DNA of 64,000 bases from Micavibrio sp. UBA6147 (GCA_002423185.1 DIUX01000002.1:496001-560000), one strand, 5' to 3'; numbered from the stretch's first letter, positions 18,401 to 26,889 are shown. The notes: generated by a model not told the origin, from the letters alone. Numbers and translations: made by a program.

Positions 18401-20053
18401 ACCCAACTTTCCATCGGATCGATTTTGCTCGGTGCCGGAAGCATTGTCGGCACATCGAGTAGCGATACATTAAACGGTGATGGCGCTGATAACCTGATCT
18501 ATGGTTATTCGGGGAATGATACGATTTACGGCGGCGGCGGTCATGACACGATTTATGGCGGCAATGACGCCGACATACTGTATGGCGACGATGGCGATGA
18601 CATCCTGTACGGCGAACACGGCAATGACGTCCTGTACGGCGGCAACGGCAATGACACGCTGTATGGCGGCGACCACCATGACACGCTCCACGGCGGCGCG
18701 GGCAACGACACTTATTACGGTGGCAGCGGCAATAACAGCTACAGCGACACCGGCGGCGACGATACCTATCATATCGATGCGGCCTCCGGCACCAACTACA
18801 TTTATGAAACTGGCGGCGGCAACGATAAAATCGTCCTGTGGGAAGGCATTGAGGAAGAAGACCTCACCCTCACCACTATTGGCAATGACGTACGCCTGAC
18901 CATCGCGGGGAGCAGCGCAACCGTGAATTTCATGCGCTATGAACTCAGCGACTTCAACAAGATAGAAACCATCCAGCTTCATGACGGAACCCAGCTTTCG
19001 ACCGCCTTACTGCTTCTCGGCCCTGGTGGAATCATCGGGTCATCAGGCAACGACACGTTAAACGGCAATGGTGACGATAATATCATTTACGGCTACGCCG
19101 GCCTCGACACCATTTACGGCGGCGGCGGTCATGACACGATTTATGGCGGCAACGATGCCGACATACTGTATGGCGACGATGGCGATGACATCCTGTACGG
19201 CGAACACGGCAATGACGTCCTGTACGGCGGCAACGGCAATGACACGCTCTATGGCGGCGACCACCATGACACGCTCCACGGCGGCGCGGGCGATGACACG
19301 TTTTACGGCGGCAGCGGCAATAATTACTACAGTGACACCAGCGGCAATGACACGTACCACATCGATTCCGCGTCGCTCGGAAATTACATCTACGAAACTG
19401 GCGGCGGCAACGACAAAATCGTCCTGTGGGAAGGCATCGAAGAAGAAGACCTCACCCTTACCGTTATCGGAAGTGATATCCGCATCACGATTGACGGAAG
19501 CGCAACCACCGTCACCTTGATGCGGTATGATTGGAGCAACCTCCACAAGCTGGAAACCATCCAGCTCTTTGACGGAACTCAACTCTCCGTCAGCAACATC
19601 TTGGATGGATCTGCCGATGCCGGATTCCAAAATATCGTCATGGGCACAAACTTTAACGACAATCTTGTCGGCACGAATGGCGATGATGTTCTGTACGGGC
19701 TGGACGGGTTCGACCGTTTGCTCGCGGGCATTGGTGAAGACACGCTGGTTGGCGGTTCTGGCAACGATGTTTTCGCTCTGAGCCACCTTGGTCAAGGCCT
19801 CGACACAATCAGCGATTTTGACGATGGCGACCAAATTGATTTGAGCGATTTGCTGAGCGGTTTTGACGCCGAACATGACGACATCGACAATTTCTTACAA
19901 CTCATCGACCAAGGCACGTACACCGAAATCAGGGTTGATGAAACCGGTCAAGGCAACGCCTTCCAAAGCGCCGCCCATGTTTACGGCGAAAACCTCGCCG
20001 CGCAAAATCTTGACGATCTGATCGCACAAAATATTTTGATGCTTGGCTCATAA
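15494..20053 (+). CDS. Secreted subtilisin-like (S8) protease with P-domain and RTX repeats
   Basis: 1519 aa from GTG 15494 (AGG nine nt upstream). There is no Sec signal. The S8 kexin-like catalytic domain spans about 105-440: Asp146 in GIIDDGIDYNH, His185 in GDKHGTAVAG, Asn287 in AAGND and Ser360 in NGTSFAAPAVSG. A P/Homo B domain follows at about 455-572 (RGDLTVVLISPDGT; GTWTLRVYD). From about 650 come calcium-binding GGxGxDxLYG nonapeptides, including three 196-residue modules at about 796-1384. Each module is an RTX block plus a beta-rich tail with KIxLWEG and HDGTQLS. The C-terminal 130 aa (DLSDLLSGFDAEHDDI; QNLDDLIAQNIL) match the VCA0849-type type I secretion target. It is therefore probably exported by a type I system not encoded here and folds in external calcium. 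Confidence 0.93.
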   Translation: MTSDLQTDTQTGSSDILDLLRERNARQSAPESHFGNNNDLAAHITRQGWMANANANEASRDTTASAPAMSPSGPVVMESFSAGPMILSGAADGPSAYSTIPTDAYFSIQWHLRNTGQSGGTAGVDLNVVNIWDEYKGAGITVGIIDDGIDYNHSDLAPNYNSSLDWDTVNNDADPYYNNAIGDKHGTAVAGVIAADDNGTGAVGVAPDATIAMFRIGFGQYGTVQQVEEAFARSVNVDVSNNSWGYTTPFSDNFNHSWTNTMQANLVNAVDNGRDGLGTVFVFAAGNDRAEGDDVNYHNLQNSPYTIAVGATDRFGNYSTFSTPGAAVLVSAPGTSVITTDHTGTNGYVTSDFVSINGTSFAAPAVSGVVALMLDANEDLGYRDVQEILAYSSRNTDTDYSDWQYNGATTWNGGGLHFSHQYGYGHVDAFAAVRLAEHWQNQSTYDNIVTATGSNNTSVSIPDGSSYASSTISIASDILVEQVQVSLNITHYNRGDLTVVLISPDGTESTLIDNPGLTPEGGGTRDSGDHIVFTTNTVANWGEGSAGTWTLRVYDSFGGSSGTLNSWSLNIIGDNTAADTYVFTNEFANFSGDELTARTTLTDSNGGTDTINTAAVTSATTLNLNQLQNSTIAGKTISIASGTVIEKAFTGDGDDTIRGNSSDNVLHGGRGNDTIYGEGGNDSLYGGKGNSILYGGSGNDAYYIDAGSGTVTITEGEGGTDKIVLWNGITIDDLEFVRDGDDVVITIDGSNAVITFVDYFTSSLYHVETIQLATGTQYSVSSYVQSIIEGTASGETLNGTDDDDLIYGYAGNDTIYGGGGSDTIYGGNDADILYGGDGDDILYGEHGNDVLYGGNGNDTLYGGDHHDTLHGGAGNDTYYGGSGNNSYSDTGGDDTYHIDVASGTNYIYETGGGNDKIILWEGVTEDNITITELGNDLRISFTGSNATVNVMRYGLSDFNKIETIQLHDGTQLSIGSILLGAGSIVGTSSSDTLNGDGADNLIYGYSGNDTIYGGGGHDTIYGGNDADILYGDDGDDILYGEHGNDVLYGGNGNDTLYGGDHHDTLHGGAGNDTYYGGSGNNSYSDTGGDDTYHIDAASGTNYIYETGGGNDKIVLWEGIEEEDLTLTTIGNDVRLTIAGSSATVNFMRYELSDFNKIETIQLHDGTQLSTALLLLGPGGIIGSSGNDTLNGNGDDNIIYGYAGLDTIYGGGGHDTIYGGNDADILYGDDGDDILYGEHGNDVLYGGNGNDTLYGGDHHDTLHGGAGDDTFYGGSGNNYYSDTSGNDTYHIDSASLGNYIYETGGGNDKIVLWEGIEEEDLTLTVIGSDIRITIDGSATTVTLMRYDWSNLHKLETIQLFDGTQLSVSNILDGSADAGFQNIVMGTNFNDNLVGTNGDDVLYGLDGFDRLLAGIGEDTLVGGSGNDVFALSHLGQGLDTISDFDDGDQIDLSDLLSGFDAEHDDIDNFLQLIDQGTYTEIRVDETGQGNAFQSAAHVYGENLAAQNLDDLIAQNILMLGS
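17883..19646 (+). repeat. Three tandem 588-bp RTX modules within the protease gene
   Basis: TAAACGG landmarks at 17883, 18471 and 19059 give an exact 588-bp (196-codon) period. A diverged shorter unit lies before them and the start of a fourth after them. The nonapeptide half of each unit is almost identical between copies (NDADILYG ... GNDTLYGGDHHDTLHGGAG), while the following beta-rich half has diverged. This pattern suggests recent recombination or gene conversion in the first half. Confidence 0.9.
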
Positions 20054-20061
20054 TCGGCGCT

Positions 20062-20091
20062 AGTGCGAGTGCCAGTGTCAGTGCCAGTGAC
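20062..20091 (+). repeat. Imperfect hexanucleotide tandem repeat
   Basis: Five consecutive AGTGNN units (AGTGCG, AGTGCC, AGTGTC, AGTGCC, AGTGAC) begin 9 bp after the protease stop codon. They are not coding. Confidence 0.7.
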
Positions 20092-20117
20092 GACTAAAAA
20101 CAATTCCTCCTCAAACG

Positions 20118-20147
20118 AAAGCCCTGCCATTTCGGCAGGGCTTTTTT
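20118..20147 (+). terminator. Rho-independent terminator
   Basis: AAAGCCCTGCC / GGCAGGGCTTT stem, 5-nt loop and a run of six T. It sits between the protease gene and the convergent holC. Confidence 0.88.
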
Positions 20148-20169
20148 CTTGTTCCTGAGGGATAATAAA

Positions 20170-20619
20170 TTACGCCTTCTTCGCCCAGCGCCCTTGCTCG
20201 TCCTGCGCCCAATAGGTGACGGCATAGTCTTTGTCTTTATAGATTTTCCAGCGTTGCCGCGCCGCCGTGATTTGTTCCGCCACGCCGCCATTGAGCATTT
20301 CACAGCACAAAGTATACGCGTCCAAAGACTCTTCCACGCAGCCCTGCGTCAGGACGATCATCGTCGCGTCATTGACATTGTCAGGCGTAGTCGAAATCAC
20401 AATGGGATGGTCTTTCGCTGCCTTATCCAACGCCATGCCATGCGGCAAAAAACTGTTGTCCCGATATGTCCACAGCGCCGCATCCAGACGTTTTGCGTCC
20501 TCATCGAGCGGCACACGTACATGTACGCGATGCCCCGCCGACAACGCCTTTTCAAGGATTTGCGGCAAGGCTTGATCGAGCGATGATTTTTGCAAATGGT
20601 AAAAACGGATTTCCGTCAT
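20170..20619 (-). CDS. holC: DNA polymerase III chi subunit
   Basis: 149 aa, the usual length for HolC. The family pattern is visible: an N-terminal FYHLQKSSLDQALPQILEKA, AGHRVHVRV, LDAALWTYRDNSFLPHG, PIVIST and VEESLDAY, with a C-terminal GRWAKKA. Chi links the clamp-loader complex to single-strand binding protein during replication. It lies 23 bp after pepA on the same strand, the pepA-holC order found in many proteobacteria. Only a weak GGGACGG precedes the ATG, so translation may depend on coupling. Confidence 0.92.
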   Translation of the reverse strand: MTEIRFYHLQKSSLDQALPQILEKALSAGHRVHVRVPLDEDAKRLDAALWTYRDNSFLPHGMALDKAAKDHPIVISTTPDNVNDATMIVLTQGCVEESLDAYTLCCEMLNGGVAEQITAARQRWKIYKDKDYAVTYWAQDEQGRWAKKA

Positions 20620-20642
20620 AACCGTCCCAGTCTGTTCAGTCC

Positions 20643-22148
20643 TTACGATTCGTAACGGTCACGGACGAAGCGGTCAAGCAAACGTACACCGAAACCGGTT
20701 GCCCCCTTCGGCACAACATTTTTATCCGCCTTGATCCATGCCGTACCGGCAATATCAATATGCGCCCATTCCGTATCGCCCTCGATAAAGCGTTGCAAGA
20801 ACGCCGCCGCCGTACATGCCCCCGCATAACGGCTCGCACCGAGGTTGCGCATATCGGCAATCGGGCTGGCGATTTGTTTGTCGAACTCCTTGTGCAGCGG
20901 CATCCGCCACACATCTTCATCCACCGCCGTTCCGGCGCGTTCAAGGGCGTCGTACAACTCTTTGCCGGTTGCGAATGTCCCCGCAAATTCATGCCCCAGC
21001 GCCACCATCATCGCGCCGGTTAAGGTCGCAAGGTCAATGACGGTTTTGGGTTTATATTCGCGCTGTACGTATGTCAATGTGTCGGCAAGAACAAGCCGCC
21101 CTTCGGCGTCCGTGTTCATGACCTCGATCGTTTGGCCGGAATAGCTCTTTAAAATATCGGACGGACGGTAGGAACGCTCGGACAACAGGTTTTCCGCAAG
21201 GCCAATCGCGCCCACGGCATGAACCCGCGCCCCGCGTCCGGCCAAAGCCTTCATCGCGCCGACCACGGCGGCCGACCCCGCCATGTCGAACTTCATGTCC
21301 TCCATTCCGGCGGCGGGCTTGATCGAAATCCCGCCCGTGTCAAACGTCACACCCTTGCCGACAAAGGCCACAGACGGCGTTTTCGATGCTTTGCCGAGGC
21401 CGTTATATTCGATCAACACCATCCGCGAGGGCGTCGCACTGCCCTTGCCCACGGCGACAATCGCCTCCATCCCCATCTTTGCCATTTTCTTGTCGTCCAA
21501 AACCTTGATCTTGACGTCCAAGCCCTTGAACAGGTTTTTGACCAACTTGGCATAGGTCACGGGGTTAATCACATTCGGCGGCTCGGACACGAGATTCCGC
21601 GCATCAATCACACCGTTGGTCACGCTCTCCATCGGCTTATACGCCGCTTGAGCGGATTTAAGCCCCTCACCACACAGCACCGCAATCGCCTCCAGCCCCT
21701 TCGGGTCGGGATTTTTGGTTTTGTATTTGGTAAAGCTGTAGGATCGAAGGCGCATCGCATTGGCAAAACACGCCGCCGCTTCGCCGCATTCCGATGCTTT
21801 GGCGGTTAAATCACACGCCAGTATCGCGGCGCTCTTATGCTCTTTTTTAGCGGCGGCATAGGCCTTGCCCGCGATCTCTTCGATCTGGGCGTTGCTCAGG
21901 CTCCCGCCATCGCCGAGTCCGACATACAAAACGGCACGATATGGCACCGCATCATCCGTCAAATCCACCAATAATGTCTGGCCGCGCTCCGCCTTAAAAT
22001 CGGGGTTTTTACTCAATATCGTAAAGAACCGGCTCGATGCCGCCTTGTCCTTTTCACGCCCGCCGGCACCAAAAGATTGCCCCGACAAAACCGGAAGGAT
22101 CAAAACATCATGGGCTTTGGATGAGTCGGCGAAAAACTGTATCTGCAT
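20643..22148 (-). CDS. pepA: Leucyl aminopeptidase (M17)
   Basis: 501 aa from ATG 22148 (MQIQFFADSSK). The longer frame upstream reads through the divergent promoter region and does not resemble the family. The catalytic domain carries VGKGVTFDTGGISIKP and the signature NTDAEGRLVLADTL, which supply the two-metal ligands. LATLTGAMMVALGHEFAG and GASRYAGACTAAAFLQRF follow as expected. It releases N-terminal residues from peptides in the cytoplasm as a hexamer. It is divergent from lptF, the arrangement seen in E. coli and many other proteobacteria. Confidence 0.95.
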   Translation of the reverse strand: MQIQFFADSSKAHDVLILPVLSGQSFGAGGREKDKAASSRFFTILSKNPDFKAERGQTLLVDLTDDAVPYRAVLYVGLGDGGSLSNAQIEEIAGKAYAAAKKEHKSAAILACDLTAKASECGEAAACFANAMRLRSYSFTKYKTKNPDPKGLEAIAVLCGEGLKSAQAAYKPMESVTNGVIDARNLVSEPPNVINPVTYAKLVKNLFKGLDVKIKVLDDKKMAKMGMEAIVAVGKGSATPSRMVLIEYNGLGKASKTPSVAFVGKGVTFDTGGISIKPAAGMEDMKFDMAGSAAVVGAMKALAGRGARVHAVGAIGLAENLLSERSYRPSDILKSYSGQTIEVMNTDAEGRLVLADTLTYVQREYKPKTVIDLATLTGAMMVALGHEFAGTFATGKELYDALERAGTAVDEDVWRMPLHKEFDKQIASPIADMRNLGASRYAGACTAAAFLQRFIEGDTEWAHIDIAGTAWIKADKNVVPKGATGFGVRLLDRFVRDRYES

Positions 22149-22355
22149 AAAGCGGCTTTCTTCTTCAGGGGGTTTCATGTATAACCGGACAAATGCCCGC
22201 ATATCGGGGGTTATGGCCACAAAGCCAACCACAATATCGGGGATAGATAGTTTTACCAAAAAACGCGCGGTTTTGAAAGGCCGATTAAGGCCAGAGTGCA
22301 AACGCAAGCCAAAACACACACGCAACAGCAAAAGATATATAAACCGACACTCGAC

Positions 22356-23501
22356 ATGCTCTCATCCACATGGACATTATTTGACCGCTATTTGTTTCGC
22401 AATCTGTTGACGGCGAGTCTTTTGGTCTGTGTTGTTTTGACGTTGCTCATCATGCTCGTCCAATCCATCCGGTTTTTAGAGCTTGTCATCAATTCCGGCG
22501 CGTCCATGGCGGCCTTTGCGGGGTTGATGGGATTGTCCTTGCCGCGTTTTGTGGAGGCTGTTTTACCGATCTCCTTGATGGTGTCGGTGTTGTTCTTTTA
22601 TAACAAAATCATCATGGACAGCGAAATGGTGATTATGCGCTCGGCGGGGAGTTCCCCGCTCGCCCTCGCTCGGCCTGCCTTGGTTTTGTCCGGCGTGATG
22701 ATGGTGGGTTTGTTCATACTCTCGGCATGGGTTGCCCCGGGCTCTATCGCCAAAATCCAGTTATTGCGCCAAGAAATCCGTGCCCAATACTCCGCCTTGC
22801 TGTTCCGTGAGGGCGTGTTCAACACGGTCGGTTCCGGCCTCACCGCCTATATCCGCGAACGCGGTTCGGATGGTGAACTTCTCGGCCTGATGATTCATGA
22901 TACGCGCCGCGAAAAACAAGGCGGCAACGCCTATACCGTTGTTGCCAAACGCGGCGTGTCGCTCGATACAGACAGCGGCCAAAAAGTGATTGTCTATGAC
23001 GGCACACGCCAAGAACTCGACGCCGTCCAAGGCACGCTCTCGCGGCTTGACTTCGAACAATACACCATCGACATCCCCGCCCAGCAAGGCGACATCAGCA
23101 AACGTTGGAAAGAACCCGAAGAACGCACCCTCGGCGAACTGCTCGACATCGACTCCGTCCCCAAGAGCGACGCCAAACACATTCCGCAATTCATTGGTGA
23201 AGCCCATCGGCGCATGAGCCTTCCGTTCCTGTTGCTGTCTTTTACCTGCGTCAGCATTTGTTGTTTGCTCCTCGGTCCGCTCGACCGGCGCGGGTTGACG
23301 CGGCGGATTATTGCCGCCTCACTCGCCGTTTTGGTTTTGCAAGGGTCGTATTTGTTTTTCTTCAATCTTGCGAAGCATTCAGGGTGGGCGAACGTCCCGC
23401 TTTACGCCATCCCCATACTGGTGAGCGGGTTTTGCCTGTTTATACTCTCGCCGCGCAGCGACGCCTTGAGAGCGCGCCTATTTTACCGCCGCTCGTTCTA
23501 G
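22356..23501 (+). CDS. lptF: LPS export permease LptF
   Basis: 381 aa from ATG 22356 (MLSSTWTLFDRYLFRNLL), the position expected for the family. A GTG at 22296 with AAGG before it is an in-frame alternative. Three N-terminal membrane segments come first, with LPRFVEAVLPISLMVSVLFFY and the DSEMVIMRSAGSS coupling helix. A periplasmic beta-jellyroll region and three C-terminal segments follow. With LptG and the ATPase LptB (not here) it extracts LPS from the inner membrane. lptG follows 18 bp downstream. Confidence 0.93.
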   Translation: MLSSTWTLFDRYLFRNLLTASLLVCVVLTLLIMLVQSIRFLELVINSGASMAAFAGLMGLSLPRFVEAVLPISLMVSVLFFYNKIIMDSEMVIMRSAGSSPLALARPALVLSGVMMVGLFILSAWVAPGSIAKIQLLRQEIRAQYSALLFREGVFNTVGSGLTAYIRERGSDGELLGLMIHDTRREKQGGNAYTVVAKRGVSLDTDSGQKVIVYDGTRQELDAVQGTLSRLDFEQYTIDIPAQQGDISKRWKEPEERTLGELLDIDSVPKSDAKHIPQFIGEAHRRMSLPFLLLSFTCVSICCLLLGPLDRRGLTRRIIAASLAVLVLQGSYLFFFNLAKHSGWANVPLYAIPILVSGFCLFILSPRSDALRARLFYRRSF

Positions 23502-23519
23502 AAAGGATAGACAAACCCA

Positions 23520-24605
23520 ATGACCGTTTTATCCCGCTATATATCGATGCTGTTCTTCCGCAATGTGCTGTTTTTATTCAGCGGGTTGCTCGCGATCATC
23601 TATCTGTTCGACACGCTTGAACTTCTGCGCCGCGCCGTCAAACAAAATCAGGTCGGCATCACGACCGTATTGGAAATGGGTCTTTATAAACTCCCCGAAG
23701 TCGGGCAACAGCTCATCCCCTTCGCCATATTATTCGCCGCGATTTTAACGTTGTGGCAACTCTCACGCCGCCAAGAACTCATCATTTTGCGCTGCGCCGG
23801 ATTATCCGCATGGCGGTTCCTCAGCCCCCTTTTCGTATCCGCCGCCATGATCGGCGTGGTGTACGTCACCATATTGCACCCGTTTTCCGCCGCCATGTTG
23901 TCCCGCTATGAAGTGATGCAAAGCACCTATCTCACCCAATCCAAAAACCTCGTCACCCTCTCACGCGATGGTTTGTGGCTCAAGGAACGCGACAGCGAAG
24001 GCGAGATCATTATTTATGCCGCCAGTGTCGCCGTGCCCGAATGGACAATGAACAAAGTCATGGCCTTGTTCTTTGACAATCACGGCAATAATTACCAGCG
24101 TGTTGACGCGCAATTCGCCCATCTTGAGGACGGGCAATGGGTGTTCGAGCAAACAACCGTCAACCGCCCCGGCCAACCCGCGCTGCGCCTTCCGCTCTAT
24201 ACCATGGCCACCGAAATGACAGTGGAGGACATCCAAGAAAGTTTCTCCGACCCTGAAACCATCTCGTTTTGGAAGCTGCGCGATTTTATTGACACGCTTA
24301 ACGCAACGGGGCTAGAGGCCACAGGCCTTGAAATCTACTATCAGAATTTACTGTCGCAGCCCCTCATGCTTGCCTCGATGATTTTGATAGCGGCGGCAGT
24401 GAGCCTTCGCCCCCCGCGGTCTGGCCGGAATCTTATTTTACTGATGGGCGGCATCGGCGCCGGATTCGCGATTTTCTTTTTGTCGAGCTTCCTCAAAGCG
24501 CTCGGCACCACGCACCAAATTCCGGTCATGCTCTCGGCATGGGCGCCGAGCTTGATCTGTACCTTTATCGGCACCGGAATCCTGATGCGTACGGAAGACG
24601 GCTAG
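23520..24605 (+). CDS. lptG: LPS export permease LptG
   Basis: 361 aa with the LptF/LptG layout: TM1-3 (NVLFLFSGLLAIIYLFDTLE; QLIPFAILFAAILTLWQLSR), the coupling motif RRQELIILRCAGLSAWRFL, a periplasmic beta domain (about 110-260), and TM4-6 (LASMILIAAAVSLRPPRSGR; LILLMGGIGAGFAIFFLSSF). GAAAGGA 10-15 nt upstream supports ATG 23520. It is cotranscribed with lptF. Confidence 0.93.
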   Translation: MTVLSRYISMLFFRNVLFLFSGLLAIIYLFDTLELLRRAVKQNQVGITTVLEMGLYKLPEVGQQLIPFAILFAAILTLWQLSRRQELIILRCAGLSAWRFLSPLFVSAAMIGVVYVTILHPFSAAMLSRYEVMQSTYLTQSKNLVTLSRDGLWLKERDSEGEIIIYAASVAVPEWTMNKVMALFFDNHGNNYQRVDAQFAHLEDGQWVFEQTTVNRPGQPALRLPLYTMATEMTVEDIQESFSDPETISFWKLRDFIDTLNATGLEATGLEIYYQNLLSQPLMLASMILIAAAVSLRPPRSGRNLILLMGGIGAGFAIFFLSSFLKALGTTHQIPVMLSAWAPSLICTFIGTGILMRTEDG

Positions 24606-24650
24606 CGTCGTTTTATTTGTCATAATTTATTTGCGTTCTATGTCAAGCCC

Positions 24651-24672
24651 GCCTATTATGTACGAAATAGGC
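24651..24672 (+). promoter_or_regulatory. Hairpin that includes the ribosome site of the next gene
   Basis: Perfect 7-bp inverted repeat GCCTATT ... AATAGGC with an 8-nt loop, ending 4 nt before ATG 24677. The only plausible Shine-Dalgarno core (AGG) is in the right arm, so the folded RNA would hide it. Confidence 0.4.
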
Positions 24673-24676
24673 ACAA

Positions 24677-25756
24677 ATGACAGACACAGAGCGACCCATG
24701 ACAGAAAACCAAGCCGCAGCCGACTTCCTCTCAAAATCTGACGAGGCCAAAGCGTATCTTGATGCGACCCGCGCCAAAAAAACCCTGACCGAGCGCCAAA
24801 TCAATGACTATAGTGAGATGCGCTATGGCTGGAACCCGATTAATTGGGTCAAACTCTCCTTCACAAAAGCCACCAAACTTCCGCCCCTTCGCAAAGAAAT
24901 CGGCAAGCTCGCGGAACAGGAACGCGCCACGCTTTTAACCGCCGTGATTAATGGCGAAGCCCCGCTCCATGATGTCTTCAACGCCCACGCCAAGGGCATA
25001 GACGGTGAGCTTGACGCCCGCTATCAAGCCGCCCTCCTGCGCCGCAGCAGCGCGGCGGCGGCGATGAGCAGCGACTTCGCCTTTATCGAACTCACCAACC
25101 AAACAATCGACGTTTTGCAATCCGCCTATGACCAAGCCGACAGCGCCAGAACCATGGAACATTTCGATATGTTCAGCAGTAATTCAGGCATTTCGTTCCT
25201 GTCCTACCTCGAAACCAGCTCCGCTGCCGACGCCCTTAAAACCGCAAAGGCACAGATGGAAACCTATCAACAACACATCGAAAAATATCGCGCCGACCGC
25301 GCGACCCTTACGCTCTCCGACCACCGGATTGAGGGATTGCAAAACAGCAACACACTCGACCTTGTTGTTGATATGATCAGTGAATTCGCCGGCATTTTCA
25401 CCAGTTGGGACAACGCCGAAAAACTCGCCAAGGCGATGGAAAAGCTCGAACCCGCCCTTGGGCAAACCCGCGATATTCGCGCCAAGGTCGAAGACGCCGC
25501 CAATCTTTCCGCGCTGGAATACCTGAATGCCGACCGCGAAGTCACAGCCTTGCGCCAACAAGCGCTCTCTGCCAGCACAGGCATTACGGGCGATCTACGC
25601 AGCAACGTCATGGCGCTGCTCGACATCCGCAACGCCGCGACAGAATATTTCAAAGACAATCTCAAAGCGCAAGGCACCCCCGCAATCACCGTCTTTGACG
25701 AATCCGTTTTAAACGCCGCGCACCATTTCCGCAAAACTCCCGCAAGGCGGCTCTAA
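24677..25756 (+). CDS. Helical protein of unknown function
   Basis: 359 aa, no family recognised. It is almost wholly alpha-helical in appearance and charged, with no signal peptide or membrane segment. The N-terminus has FLSKSDEAKAYLDATRAKK, then a basic amphipathic stretch (NPINWVKLSFTKATKLPPLR). Long Ala/Leu/Gln-rich helices at about 80-215 and 260-330 could form coiled coils. The C-terminus ends in FRKTPARRL, resembling the NPTPIRRGLS end of the 791-aa module protein. ATG 24677 is preceded by AGG within a hairpin; ATG 24698 is a fallback. It is on the same strand as lptG, 71 bp downstream. Confidence 0.65.
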   Translation: MTDTERPMTENQAAADFLSKSDEAKAYLDATRAKKTLTERQINDYSEMRYGWNPINWVKLSFTKATKLPPLRKEIGKLAEQERATLLTAVINGEAPLHDVFNAHAKGIDGELDARYQAALLRRSSAAAAMSSDFAFIELTNQTIDVLQSAYDQADSARTMEHFDMFSSNSGISFLSYLETSSAADALKTAKAQMETYQQHIEKYRADRATLTLSDHRIEGLQNSNTLDLVVDMISEFAGIFTSWDNAEKLAKAMEKLEPALGQTRDIRAKVEDAANLSALEYLNADREVTALRQQALSASTGITGDLRSNVMALLDIRNAATEYFKDNLKAQGTPAITVFDESVLNAAHHFRKTPARRL

Positions 25757-26014
25757 ACTCTTTCCCAAGCGGAGCAGAAACTGGCGATTGTCACATGCTG
25801 CGTTTTTTGCATAATCGCGGCAAAACCTCTCATTTGTTGCCGCCCTGCATCACCTTAAAAAAAATATGTGGAACGAAGGGGTTACCCCCATTGACCGCCG
25901 TGTAAAAAATGGTAAACCTTGTCGCGTCTAAAAGCGCGTCTGTAACCGTTTATTAACGGATTGTTGCTTTAATGGACAAATGTTCTATCCCATTGTTGTT
26001 TTAAGGAAATGGTC

Positions 26015-26857
26015 ATGATCAAGACCCTTCGCAGCTCCGTCCGAATATTCGGTACATTTGCCCTTTGTGTTGTGCTCGGCGCTTGCTCGACCACCAAAGC
26101 CCCCCCTTCCTCATCATACGCGGACGCAGAAGCAACAGCCGAAGCAACGACAACGCCGAATAAAACCGATGACGATGTCATCATGGTCGGCGACATTGAA
26201 ATTCGCGACCCACTCGAAGGGTATAACCGCGCCGTATTCGCCTTGAACCAAGGCCTCGACACCGTGATTTTCGAACCGGCGACCAAAGTTTACCGCACAA
26301 TCGTTCCGAAAATCGCCCGTGATGGTGTTCATAACTTTCTTGAAAACTTGAAAAGCCCTGTTTATCTCGCCAACGAAATTTTGCAAGGCGATTGGGAAGA
26401 TGCAGGCCTTGTCACAAAGCGCTTTTTCGTCAACTCCCTCGCCGGCATCGGTGGTTTGGTTGATGTTTCGGGCATGAACGGCGAAACCTACCTGCCCGAA
26501 GATTTCGGCCAGACTTTGGCCGTTTGGGGTGCTGGCGATGGTGTGTACATCGTATGGCCGATTTTGGGGCCCAGCTCCTCCCGCGATTCTTTTGGTCGCC
26601 TTGTTGATTTGGGCTTTGACCCTCTCTTTTGGTACGGCATCTCCGAAGACCACGAAGCCATCGGCTATATCCGCACCGGCATGACCATCCTCGACACCAA
26701 AGACCAAGTCATGGACGGCATGAACGATCTCGAGAAAAACTCGCTTGATTTCTATGCCGCAGTCCGCAGCATCGTCTACCAACGTCGTGGCGCCCTCATC
26801 AAGGATTTCGACCCCGGCCAAGGCACGTTCTCCATTCCGGATTACGAAGACGAATAA
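26015..26857 (+). CDS. mlaA: MlaA/VacJ outer-membrane phospholipid-transport lipoprotein
   Basis: 280 aa from ATG 26015 (AAGGA 7 nt upstream; ATG 26009 is too close to it). The lipoprotein signal ends in VVLGACST, giving an acylated Cys. MlaA-family blocks are present: DPLEGYNRAVFALNQGLD, HNFLENLKSPVYLANEILQG, RFFVNSLAGIGGLVDV, LPEDFGQTLAVWGAGDGVYI and WPILGPSSSRD. The protein removes mislocalised phospholipids from the outer leaflet and passes them to MlaC. mlaC is next, but no mlaFEDB genes are in the window. A terminator-like hairpin follows. Confidence 0.94.
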   Translation: MIKTLRSSVRIFGTFALCVVLGACSTTKAPPSSSYADAEATAEATTTPNKTDDDVIMVGDIEIRDPLEGYNRAVFALNQGLDTVIFEPATKVYRTIVPKIARDGVHNFLENLKSPVYLANEILQGDWEDAGLVTKRFFVNSLAGIGGLVDVSGMNGETYLPEDFGQTLAVWGAGDGVYIVWPILGPSSSRDSFGRLVDLGFDPLFWYGISEDHEAIGYIRTGMTILDTKDQVMDGMNDLEKNSLDFYAAVRSIVYQRRGALIKDFDPGQGTFSIPDYEDE

Positions 26858-26889
26858 TCGTTGCGACCCGCAATTGATCTAAGATTCAA

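Noticed and set aside
17883..19646. Direct repeats as a possible CRISPR array
   Set aside because: The repeats are coding, 588 bp long, contiguous and encode calcium-binding nonapeptides. There are no short repeats with unique spacers.
16886..19876. Several antisense frames (130-310 codons) across the RTX protease gene, some repeated
   Set aside because: They are complements of the Gly/Asp repeat codons and repeat only because the DNA repeats.
22149..22331. Longer pepA reading frame starting at 22331
   Set aside because: The extra 61 residues are Arg-rich, unlike M17 N-termini, and would cover the pepA/lptF promoter region. ATG 22148 gives the usual length.
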